Shown one piece after another: positions 1 to 6,048 of a stretch of DNA of 8,591 nucleotides. Source of the DNA: Planctomycetota bacterium (lineage in GTDB: Bacteria > Planctomycetota > Phycisphaerae > Phycisphaerales > UBA1924); contig JAEYTB010000268.1 of the NCBI GenBank assembly GCA_023434205.1, forward strand, positions 1 to 8,591, written 5' to 3'. Under the pieces are notes generated by a model, which was given only the letters and a program-made list of their open reading frames with translations, was not told the origin of the DNA and made no database searches. A program made the position numbers and the translations under genes. Numbering within the stretch: the first letter of the stretch is position 1; each line of letters starts with the position of its first letter.

Positions 1-118
1 GGGGGCCCTGAAAAGAGGGTGGGGAGTGTTGGCGGGCAGGGGGCGGCGGTCAAGCAACGCGGGCGGTTTTCACGCCGGACATTGGCGGCGGCCGTTGTGT
101 AGGGCCGATGGGGATTGC

Positions 119-2320
119 ATGCGCACCCAACTCATCGCGGCGGCGGTCGGAGCGGCGTGGCTTGTAGGGGCGGCGGCGGCGCAGTGCCCGGAGCCGCAGT
201 GGAGGAGCATGGCGAGCGTGCCGGGGGTGCATGGGCGGGTACACTGCGCCGTCGAGTGGGACCCCGACGGCGTGGGTCCTCGCGAGACAGTGCTGGTGGT
301 TGGTGGGGAGTTCAACTCCGCCGGCGATGTGCTCGTGAGGAACCTGGCTGTCTGGGACGGCACAAGCTGGACCGCGGAGGTGACCGGATTTCAGAACGGG
401 TTCGCCACCGGCGGCCGGTTCTCAGCGCTGGTGGTACGCGAGGGTCGGCTCTTCGCGGCAACCAGAGACCTGCTCGACGAGAACGGAATGCCCGGGCCCG
501 CGGTGCTGGAGTGGAACGGGACGGCGTGGGTGTCCGTCGGTGGGATCGAGGGGGCGTGCACGCACCTGATTGAGTATTCCGGCGGGTTCGCCGCGGCGGG
601 GCAACTGAGACTTCCCGGAGGAATCGAGACGGACGTTGCTGTCTGGGATGGCGCGGCGTGGGGGGCGATCGCCACGCTTCAGGAGAGCGGCGGCTATCAG
701 GGGTGGGTTTACAGTCTGCACGCGGATGGCGCTGACCTGCTGATGGCCGGTCGCTTTGGGGGTGTGAACGGCGTCGCGATGCACCACCTGGCACGGTACA
801 GCGACGGCTCATGGTTGGACCTGAGCCTGCCCGAGGCGGGCACGTGCTACGGCGCCACAAGCCTCAACGGCGAAGTGGTCGCAGCGTACGGGCCGAGCCC
901 GTACAACTCACCGGCTCAAATCTACAGAAGCGGCGCCGGCGGATGGGACGTCAGTCCGACACCCACGGAGTTCATGGCCCGTCCGGTGGTGCTTCAGGGC
1001 GACTTGTACCTGGTCACCCTGCCGTACAACTCGGGCGGCTGGGGCGGCCCCGTCCCGCTCTGGAAGTGGGCCGGTGGAGCATGGCAGCCGGTCGGCGCGG
1101 GCATCGCCGGCGGCGTCCGCGACTTGGCGCTATTCCGCGGCGGGGTGATCGCGTTGGGCGACATTTCCTTCGCGTCCGGGCGCGCGGCGGAGGGCCTGGC
1201 ACGCCTCGAGAGTGGCGCGTGGATGCCACTGGGCACCGGAATTACGGGAAACGGCGCCTCCGCGGTAGTGTGGCGAGGGCAGTTGTGCGTGTCGTCGATC
1301 AGCGACCAATCGCAGGCCGCCGCGTACGGCGTTCACCGCTGGACTGGCACGGAGTGGGCACGCCTTCCGATCCAGGGGGACATGACTTCTCTCGTGGTCT
1401 GGGGCGACGACCTGGTGGGGATGGCGGAGCACCAGATCGTCCGCTTTGACGGCGTGAGCACCGAGCAGATCGGCACGCTGAGCGGCTGGTATCCGCGGCC
1501 GTATGTGTTCGAGGGCGTGCTGTACTGCCACACCATGAGCCACGTCTACCGCTTCGACCCGCCGGGCTGGACAGCGCTCGGCGAAGTTGCTGGCAACCCC
1601 GAGGCGCTCGCGTGGCATGACGGGTCGCTGTATGCGTCAGGCTCGCTCGAAGTGCAGGACTACACGCACCATGGTGTTGCCCGCTGGGATGGCTCTGTCT
1701 GGGTACCGGTGGGCGCCCGTCCTGCGCAGGTCTTCCACTTCGTGCCTAAGGGCCTGGCCAGCTTCAACGGCGACCTGTACGCGTGGGGCGAGTTTCACGT
1801 CAACCAGCCGTGGAGCCTCCACGGCATCGCGAAGCTCGTGGGGGACCAATGGACCATCCTGTCGGACCCGGAGCATTACCCGATGCAGTACATGCGGGTG
1901 GTCGGCCGCCACCTGGTTGCGGTGGATGGGCCGGGCTTCGACGCCGACTACTCCGTTAGGGCATTCAACGGCTCGCGCTGGCGCACGCTGGCGCAGCTCA
2001 ACAGCGGCCCCGCTCACATCGGGAACATGGGAGGTGTGGTTGAGCTTGAGGGCGAGCTCGTGCTGTTCGGCGACTTCAGCCGGGTGGACGGCACCGCCGC
2101 GCGCATGATCGCCGCGGCCCGGATCGACCCGTGCTGCGGAAGCGCGGACTTTGACGGCGATGGTTCGCCGGGCACGGATGCGGACATCGAGGCGTTCTTT
2201 GCGTGCCTGGCGGGGCGGTGCTGCGAGGGGTGCGGGGCTGACTTTGATGATGACGGCGACACCGGGACGGACGCGGACATCGAGGCGTTCTTCCGGGTGC
2301 TGGCGGGCGGGGTGTGCTGA
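119..2320 (+). CDS. Secreted multi-repeat beta-propeller-like protein with C-terminal GC-type dockerin-like tail
   Basis: Predicted exported protein of 733 residues; the ligand or enzymatic role is unknown. The chosen ATG puts a typical signal peptide first: M-R-T-Q, then a hydrophobic Ala-rich core, with likely signal peptidase I cleavage after AAAA at about residue 21. A GTG at position 26 would add 31 Arg-rich residues that hide this signal, so I reject it. Residues ~25-665 hold about 14 degenerate repeats of ~45-55 residues, each closing with a pattern like 'VAVWDGAAW' or 'VARWDGSVW'. The closing Trp lies near residues 28, 84, 137, 181, 232, 276, 322, 368, 413, 484, 528, 578 and 621, with one degenerate unit near 447. 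Fourteen units would suit two seven-bladed propellers (inference). Residues 670-733 carry two Asp-rich calcium-loop motifs and seven Cys. No C-terminal membrane segment or PEP-CTERM signal is seen. A surface or extracellular role is likely; the following operon looks unrelated. Confidence 0.85.
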   Translation: MRTQLIAAAVGAAWLVGAAAAQCPEPQWRSMASVPGVHGRVHCAVEWDPDGVGPRETVLVVGGEFNSAGDVLVRNLAVWDGTSWTAEVTGFQNGFATGGRFSALVVREGRLFAATRDLLDENGMPGPAVLEWNGTAWVSVGGIEGACTHLIEYSGGFAAAGQLRLPGGIETDVAVWDGAAWGAIATLQESGGYQGWVYSLHADGADLLMAGRFGGVNGVAMHHLARYSDGSWLDLSLPEAGTCYGATSLNGEVVAAYGPSPYNSPAQIYRSGAGGWDVSPTPTEFMARPVVLQGDLYLVTLPYNSGGWGGPVPLWKWAGGAWQPVGAGIAGGVRDLALFRGGVIALGDISFASGRAAEGLARLESGAWMPLGTGITGNGASAVVWRGQLCVSSISDQSQAAAYGVHRWTGTEWARLPIQGDMTSLVVWGDDLVGMAEHQIVRFDGVSTEQIGTLSGWYPRPYVFEGVLYCHTMSHVYRFDPPGWTALGEVAGNPEALAWHDGSLYASGSLEVQDYTHHGVARWDGSVWVPVGARPAQVFHFVPKGLASFNGDLYAWGEFHVNQPWSLHGIAKLVGDQWTILSDPEHYPMQYMRVVGRHLVAVDGPGFDADYSVRAFNGSRWRTLAQLNSGPAHIGNMGGVVELEGELVLFGDFSRVDGTAARMIAAARIDPCCGSADFDGDGSPGTDADIEAFFACLAGRCCEGCGADFDDDGDTGTDADIEAFFRVLAGGVC
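2126..2317 (+). other. GC-type dockerin-like C-terminal domain (two calcium-loop repeats with cysteines)
   Basis: Residues 670-733 of the secreted protein. Two units share 'GTDADIEAFF': the first begins at D677 (DFDGDG) and the second at D708 (DFDDDG), 31 residues apart. Asp at loop positions 1, 3 and 5 matches the EF-hand/dockerin pattern. The next acidic ligand sits one residue later than in ordinary planctomycete dockerins (GTDAD instead of GTAD). Cysteines at 672, 673, 696, 701, 702, 705 and 733 frame the units and could form disulfides. I recall this tail being annotated as a 'GC-type dockerin' in Phycisphaerae. An anchoring or sorting function is inferred, not shown. Confidence 0.75.
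2180..2292 (+). repeat. Direct repeat within the dockerin-like tail
   Basis: A perfect 20-base match occurs at 2180-2199 and again at 2273-2292, 93 bases apart, which is exactly 31 codons. It encodes the shared 'ADIEAFF' core of the two calcium-loop units. This shows the tail as an internal duplication under strong sequence constraint, possibly recent or gene-converted. Confidence 0.8.
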
Positions 2321-2347
2321 GGGTCGTGGTCGCGGCGGGCGATGAAC

Positions 2348-2353
2348 TACAGT
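2348..2353 (+). promoter_or_regulatory. Candidate -10 element of a leaderless promoter for HMG-CoA lyase
   Basis: TACAGT ends exactly 6 bases before the GTG start at 2360, the distance expected if transcription begins at or next to the start codon. No Shine-Dalgarno sequence is visible in the 39-base gap after the secreted-protein gene, and an in-frame TGA at 2354-2356 rules out an upstream start. No convincing -35 hexamer is seen. The same spacing recurs at pyrE. Confidence 0.35.
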
Positions 2354-2359
2354 TGACGC

Positions 2360-3364
2360 GTGCCGGAACGCGTGCGCATCACCGATGTCTCTCCCCGCGA
2401 TGGGCTCCAGAACGAGCCCGGCGTGATCCCGACCGCCGAGAAGGTGCGGCTGGTGGAGCTGCTGTGCGCCACGGGCGTGGATGAGGTGGAGGTCACCAGC
2501 TTTGTGAGCGCGAAGTGGGTGCCGCAGCTGGGGGATGCGGAGCAGGTGCTGAGGGGTCTGTGGCAGCGCCGCGGATCGGCGGGCGGGGCGCTGCCCTCAT
2601 TGTCGGTCCTGATTCCTAACAAGGTCGGGCTGGAGGCTCTCTCGCGGCTGGAGGGGGAGGGTTTTGGCCGGGTCGATCGCGTGTGTCTGTTCACCGCGGC
2701 GAGCGAGACGTTCAATAAGAAGAACACGAACGCGTCGATCGACGAGAGCTTCGAGCGGTTCATGCCGGTGTTCAAGGACGCGTGGGAACGCCGGCGCGCG
2801 GTTCGGGTGTACATCTCGTGCGCGTACGGGTGCCCGTTCGAGGGCGAGATCACACCGCAGCAGGTGCAGCGGGTCGTTCGGTTGTGCCTGGGCATCCTGT
2901 CGCACCCGGAGTTCACGGCGCGGGATGACCACGGGATCCCCAGCGTGGACATCGCGATCTCGGACACGATCGGCGCGGCGACGCCTGGGAAGATCCATGC
3001 GGTCCACCACGCCGTGGCGGATATGGGCGGCGAGAGCCCGCTGGCGGGGCTGTGGGCGGAGATGTTGGGCAAGGCCTCGCTGTCGCTCCACCTCCACGAT
3101 ACGTTCGGCCGCGCGGCGGACTGTGTGCGCAAGGCGCTGGAGCTGGGCGTGCGCTCCTTCGACGGCTCGGTCGCCGGGCTGGGCGGCTGCCCCTACGCCA
3201 GCACGCCCGGCAAGCGGGCGCCGGGGAACATCGCGACCGAGACGCTGGTGCGGACCATCCACGATGCGGGGTACGAGACGGGCGTGGACCTTGACAAGCT
3301 CGCGGAGGCCGCGGCGTATGCGCGGGAGATCGTGAGCAGGAGCCGCGCCGGGGGCGGGGGATGA
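2360..3364 (+). CDS. mvaB: Hydroxymethylglutaryl-CoA lyase
   Basis: Cleaves (S)-3-hydroxy-3-methylglutaryl-CoA to acetoacetate and acetyl-CoA, the last step of leucine catabolism; cytoplasmic. The 334-residue protein is a DRE-TIM-type TIM barrel. 'SPRDGLQNE' gives the catalytic Arg13 and metal ligand Asp14. 'VEVTSFVSAKWVPQ' gives Glu44. 'LHLHDTFGRA' gives metal ligands His244 and His246. 'GLGGCPYA' gives catalytic Cys277, and Asn290 follows in 'GNIATE'. All known key residues of human HMGCL are matched. Two features differ from the human enzyme: the Cys-to-Asn loop is four residues longer, and the stretch around residues 180-240 has extra residues. The GTG start is forced by an in-frame TGA just upstream. 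The stop codon overlaps the next gene's start (ATGA), so translational coupling is likely. Equivalent symbols in other species are hmgL and liuE. A related aldolase-type DRE-TIM enzyme is unlikely given the Cys loop. Confidence 0.93.
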   Translation: MPERVRITDVSPRDGLQNEPGVIPTAEKVRLVELLCATGVDEVEVTSFVSAKWVPQLGDAEQVLRGLWQRRGSAGGALPSLSVLIPNKVGLEALSRLEGEGFGRVDRVCLFTAASETFNKKNTNASIDESFERFMPVFKDAWERRRAVRVYISCAYGCPFEGEITPQQVQRVVRLCLGILSHPEFTARDDHGIPSVDIAISDTIGAATPGKIHAVHHAVADMGGESPLAGLWAEMLGKASLSLHLHDTFGRAADCVRKALELGVRSFDGSVAGLGGCPYASTPGKRAPGNIATETLVRTIHDAGYETGVDLDKLAEAAAYAREIVSRSRAGGGG

Positions 3365-4101
3365 TCGACGTCACACCCCACGGCGAGGTCTCGATCATCC
3401 GGCTCGACAGGCCCACGAAGCGCAATGCGCAGACGCCGGGGATGCTCGCGAGCCTGGTGGGGGCCGTGGAGCGCGCGAACAGCGCGCGGGCGATCGTGCT
3501 GTCGGGGGTGGGTGAGGTGTTCTGCGCGGGGTTCGACCTGACCCTGTGCCGCGATGACAACTCGGTGCTGGGGGAGCTGCTCACGGGGCTGTCTCGGGCG
3601 GTGCGGGCGCTGCGGTCGGCGCCGTGCCCGGTGGTGGTTTCGGCGCACGGCGCGGCGATCGCGGGGGGCTGTGCGCTCGCCGCGGCGGGCGACATCGTGG
3701 TCACCAACACCGGCGCGAAGCTGGGGTACCCGGTGGTGAAGCTCGGGATTTCGCCGGCGGTGAACGCGCCGGTGCTGCGGGCGAGCATCGGGGATGGTGC
3801 GGCGCGGACCCGGGCGCTGGACCCGGGGCTGGTGGATGGGCGGGAGGCCTGCCGCGTGGGGCTGGCGCACTTCTGCGTGGAGGGCGCGGCTCAGTGCGAA
3901 GCGGAGGCGATCCGGATCGCAGAGGGGCTGGCGCAGAAGCCGCGGCAGGGGCTGGGGTACACCAAGCGGTGGCTGGGCGAGCTGGACGGCACGCTGGACG
4001 ACAAGGGTTGGGAGCGGGCGCTCGCGGCGTCGATGTCGCTGGTGGGCAGCGCGGAGCAGGTGGAGCGGCTCGCGGTGGTCTGGGCTGAGAAGAAGGGCTG
4101 A
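3361..4101 (+). CDS. Enoyl-CoA hydratase/isomerase-family protein lacking both catalytic glutamates
   Basis: Crotonase-fold protein of 246 residues, a normal single-domain length. CoA-binding and oxyanion-hole features are present: 'LDRPTKRNA' (15-23), 'FCAGFDL' (54-60) and 'AIAGGCALAAAGDI' (99-112), followed by 'LGYPVVKLGISPAV'. The positions equivalent to the catalytic Glu144 and Glu164 of rat enoyl-CoA hydratase are Ala105 and Val125 here, so ordinary hydratase chemistry is not expected. Its stop-side neighbour, 10 bases downstream, is a related crotonase that keeps one Glu, and the two share the 'SPAV/CPAV' region seen in LiuC-type proteins. The start overlaps the HMG-CoA lyase stop (ATGA) and follows a G-rich run. 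It may be a non-catalytic partner in a mixed oligomer, an enzyme for a reaction needing only the oxyanion hole (isomerase or thioesterase type), or a decaying duplicate. The reading frame is intact, which argues against decay. Confidence 0.87.
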   Translation: MIDVTPHGEVSIIRLDRPTKRNAQTPGMLASLVGAVERANSARAIVLSGVGEVFCAGFDLTLCRDDNSVLGELLTGLSRAVRALRSAPCPVVVSAHGAAIAGGCALAAAGDIVVTNTGAKLGYPVVKLGISPAVNAPVLRASIGDGAARTRALDPGLVDGREACRVGLAHFCVEGAAQCEAEAIRIAEGLAQKPRQGLGYTKRWLGELDGTLDDKGWERALAASMSLVGSAEQVERLAVVWAEKKG

Positions 4102-4102
4102 A

Positions 4103-4110
4103 AGGGAAGG
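4103..4110 (+). promoter_or_regulatory. Ribosome binding site for the second crotonase gene
   Basis: The purine run AGGGAAGG lies in the 10-base gap after the preceding stop codon and just before the ATG at 4112. It fixes this ATG as the start, although the same frame is open far upstream through the previous gene. Confidence 0.6.
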
Positions 4111-4111
4111 C

Positions 4112-4873
4112 ATGGGGCAAGACATCAACGAACTCGCTCAGTTGTCCGTGGCCGGCAAGGTCGCGACGCTGACGCTGAACCGGCCCGAGGCGCGCAACGC
4201 GCTCTCGCTGGACCTGCTGGCGGCGCTGCACGCGCGCGTGGACGAGGTGGCGGCGAGCAAGGCACAGGTGCTGGTGGTGACGGGCGCGGGCAAGGCCTTC
4301 TGCGCGGGCATGGACCTCAAGCTGGTGCTGGACACGCCCGGTGCGCCCGAGAAGCTGCTGCACTCGCTGGCGGACCTGACGCTGAAGCTGCGGGCACTGC
4401 CGATGGTGAGCGTCGCGAAGGTGAACGGCGCGGCGATCGGCGGCGGGTGCGGGCTGTCGTGCGTGTGCGATATCGCCGTGACGCACGCGGACAGCAAGAT
4501 GGGCTACCCGGAGGTGGACCTGGGCGTGTGCCCGGCGGTGGTGGCTCCGTGGCTGGTGCGGAAGGTGGGCGCGGGCCGGGCGCGGATGATCCTGCTGATG
4601 GGCGGGCTGGTCACCGGCGAACGCGCGTTCGAGCTTGGGATGGTGGACCGGGTGGTGCCGACGATCGCGGAGCTGGACGCGGGCGTTGATGAGATCGTGC
4701 AGCGGCTGTGCAGCGGCGGGCCGCACGCGCTCGCGGCGACCAAACAGCTGCTCAACGACCTGGATGGGTCACACAACGCGGGCGTGGTGAAGCGGGGCGC
4801 GGACCTGTCGGCGAAGGTCGTGGCGATGCCGGAGACGCAGGCGGTGCTGCGGGCGAAGTTCGGGCAGAAGTAG
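4112..4873 (+). CDS. Enoyl-CoA hydratase-family protein, probable methylglutaconyl-CoA hydratase (LiuC-like)
   Basis: Crotonase-family protein of 253 residues. Motifs in order are 'LTLNRPEARNAL' (20-31), the oxyanion-hole segment 'FCAGMDL' (63-69), 'GGGCGLSCVCDI' (110-121) and 'MGYPEVDLGVCPAVVAPW' (130-147). Glu134 matches the catalytic Glu164 of rat enoyl-CoA hydratase, while Gly114 replaces Glu144. From memory of the family, LiuC-type 3-methylglutaconyl-CoA hydratases share this Gly-for-Glu change and the 'GL.PAV..P' stretch. Together with the HMG-CoA lyase two genes upstream, this suggests hydration of 3-methylglutaconyl-CoA to HMG-CoA in leucine breakdown. The carboxylase and isovaleryl-CoA dehydrogenase genes of that pathway are not in the window. 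The gene is last in the cluster, and its stop is only 3 bases from the stop of the convergent downstream gene. The exact substrate is uncertain; the family assignment is secure. Confidence 0.9.
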   Translation: MGQDINELAQLSVAGKVATLTLNRPEARNALSLDLLAALHARVDEVAASKAQVLVVTGAGKAFCAGMDLKLVLDTPGAPEKLLHSLADLTLKLRALPMVSVAKVNGAAIGGGCGLSCVCDIAVTHADSKMGYPEVDLGVCPAVVAPWLVRKVGAGRARMILLMGGLVTGERAFELGMVDRVVPTIAELDAGVDEIVQRLCSGGPHALAATKQLLNDLDGSHNAGVVKRGADLSAKVVAMPETQAVLRAKFGQK

Positions 4874-4876
4874 CGG

Positions 4877-5965
4877 TCAGCGGGTGCCGGAGGCTTCCTG
4901 CATGCGCTGCTTGCACTTCTCGGCCTCGACCCGGAGGCGTTTATGCACCTCGGCATCTGCCTGCGGGTTCTTTTGGATCCATGCCTGACGATTCGACCAT
5001 TCACGCATGGCGTCCTGACGGTTCAGGGTTGCGATCTGCTCATCGGAGATCGGCTCGGGCGGCGCTGAGCCGGCGGCCGGGCGCGCGGAGGGCGCGGGGG
5101 CAGCGACAGGGGTGACGCCGTACAGCGCGCTCAGCATTGCCAACTTCTGGTTGTCATCCAGCACAGTGAAGACCTTCTGGAAGAACTCGCGCCGCTGCTC
5201 GGGGGTGGGCTTGCCCGCCGCGGCGAGCTGGGCGAAGTCGCTCGCGTAGGTGCGGACCTGCCCCTCCTGCTGGGGCGTGAGGTTGAGCTTCGCGATGAGG
5301 TCGTTCAGTGCCGCGGTCTTCGCGGCGATCTGACGGTCGTAGGAGCGGCGCAGGTCGGCGCCCACGGACAGCAGCATCTCGCGCCCGCGGAGGGCGGACT
5401 GGCGCTTCTCGGGGGTGTCGTGTTTGGGGTCCTGCGGGTAGGTGGCGTCGGCCTCGGCCATGATGGCGCGGCGGTAGTCGCCGACGAGCTGCTGGACCTG
5501 CGCGGCCTTCTCGGGCGCGATGAGGCCGGAGGCCTGGCGGAGGAGCGTGCCGTGGGACTTGTTGTACTCCTCCATGGGTTGCATGGCGCGGGCGAGCTCG
5601 GTGAGGGCCTGCATTCGTTCGCGGGGCGTGTCGCTCTGGCGGAGGCCTTGGAACTTGAGGAGGCGTGGGATATTGTCGGCGACGATCTTGTCCAGGACCG
5701 CGCCGCGCTCGGTGAGGACCTTGTCCACGGCCTCGCGCTCCTGGGGGTTGAGGCCGACCAGGTCGAGCGCGGCCTCTTCGGGCGTGGTCTCGAGGCGGAT
5801 GATCATGCCCGTGTCGAGGCTCTGGCGGATGAGCGTGGCCTCGCCCGCCTGGGGCTGGACCTGCGGGCCGGAAAGGTCGGGGGGCTGGGGCGCGGGCGGG
5901 GCGATCTGTGCCGCGGCGGCGCCGGCAAGGAGGGCGAGGGCGAGCAGGGGGGTGAGGATGCGCAT
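4877..5965 (-). CDS. Exported helix-rich protein of unknown function
   Basis: Not recognised as a named family. The product has 362 residues. It opens with a clear signal peptide (MRILTPLLALALLAGAAAAQ, likely cleaved near residue 19-20) and then a Pro/Gln-rich stretch (21-40). Most of the rest reads as amphipathic helix rich in Gln, Glu, Arg and Ala, with segments such as 'LNPQEREAVDKVL' (72-84) and 'LNLTPQQEGQVR' (227-238). These resemble the LTxxQ-type helices of Spy/CpxP-like periplasmic proteins, but the match is loose. A Pro/Ala linker at ~285-306 separates a charged C-terminal helical region (307-362). There is one Cys (351) and no second membrane segment. The start is chosen for the signal peptide and the AAGGAG site 7 bases upstream; a start at 6019 would bury the signal. 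Likely periplasmic. It is divergent from pyrE, with no obvious functional link. Confidence 0.82.
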   Translation of the reverse strand: MRILTPLLALALLAGAAAAQIAPPAPQPPDLSGPQVQPQAGEATLIRQSLDTGMIIRLETTPEEAALDLVGLNPQEREAVDKVLTERGAVLDKIVADNIPRLLKFQGLRQSDTPRERMQALTELARAMQPMEEYNKSHGTLLRQASGLIAPEKAAQVQQLVGDYRRAIMAEADATYPQDPKHDTPEKRQSALRGREMLLSVGADLRRSYDRQIAAKTAALNDLIAKLNLTPQQEGQVRTYASDFAQLAAAGKPTPEQRREFFQKVFTVLDDNQKLAMLSALYGVTPVAAPAPSARPAAGSAPPEPISDEQIATLNRQDAMREWSNRQAWIQKNPQADAEVHKRLRVEAEKCKQRMQEASGTR

Positions 5966-5972
5966 GGGGCGG

Positions 5973-5978
5973 CTCCTT
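5973..5978 (-). promoter_or_regulatory. Ribosome binding site for the exported helical protein
   Basis: On the minus strand AAGGAG sits 7 bases before the ATG at 5965, a near-ideal Shine-Dalgarno sequence and spacing. It decides this start over the longer open frame that begins at 6019. It also shows that this organism uses Shine-Dalgarno starts at some genes while pyrE and the HMG-CoA lyase have none. Confidence 0.75.
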
Positions 5979-6018
5979 GAACGGGCAGAACGCGGCGGGG
6001 CCGCGGAGGATTGCGGCA

Positions 6019-6024
6019 ATTCTA
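6019..6024 (-). promoter_or_regulatory. Candidate -10 element for the exported helical protein
   Basis: On the minus strand this reads TAGAAT, five of six matches to TATAAT. Transcription starting about 7 bases downstream would give a leader of roughly 45 bases containing the AAGGAG site. The -35 region at normal spacing is GC-rich and not recognisable, so this is a composition-based guess. Confidence 0.4.
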
Positions 6025-6038
6025 GCGGGCGGCCGCTA
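6023..6038. repeat. Perfect inverted repeat between the divergent -10 elements
   Basis: TAGCGG at 6023-6028 and CCGCTA at 6033-6038 are exact reverse complements around a 4-base spacer. Each arm's terminal TA is also the first TA of a candidate -10 hexamer: TAGAAT leftward and TACCCT rightward. The two divergent promoters are therefore arranged symmetrically around the dyad. It could be an operator that controls both genes, or just the consequence of two similar promoters placed back to back. Confidence 0.5.
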
Positions 6039-6042
6039 CCCT
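6037..6042 (+). promoter_or_regulatory. Candidate -10 element of a leaderless promoter for pyrE
   Basis: TACCCT ends exactly 6 bases before the pyrE ATG at 6049. No Shine-Dalgarno sequence is present between them, and no good -35 is seen. If functional, the transcript would begin at or beside the ATG, leaving no room for a PyrR- or attenuator-type leader. Confidence 0.35.
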
Positions 6043-6048
6043 GCGGGC

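Noticed and set aside
26..118. N-terminal extension of the secreted protein from a GTG at 26
   Set aside because: It would place Arg-rich residues ahead of a clean signal peptide that begins at the ATG at 119.
2353..2358. TTGACG as a -35 box just before the HMG-CoA lyase start
   Set aside because: A -10 at normal spacing would fall inside the coding sequence and none is seen there.
2347..3132. Minus-strand open frame of about 260 codons opposite HMG-CoA lyase
   Set aside because: Low-complexity Ser/Arg/Thr composition and no domain pattern, while the plus strand carries every catalytic residue of HMG-CoA lyase.
3794..4111. Upstream extension of the second crotonase frame into the preceding gene
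   Set aside because: The added residues are Arg/Trp/Gly-rich and out of frame with a real gene; the ATG at 4112 has a purine-rich ribosome binding site and begins at the family's usual N-terminus.
3193..4128. Long open frame on the minus strand opposite the first crotonase gene
   Set aside because: It is rich in Arg, Pro and His with no recognisable motif, and it lies opposite genes with clear family signatures; such frames are common in very GC-rich DNA.
3701..4726. Long minus-strand open frame across both crotonase genes
   Set aside because: Composition is dominated by Arg, Ala, Pro and His, it crosses a real gene junction, and it has no start signals. It is a shadow of the plus-strand genes.
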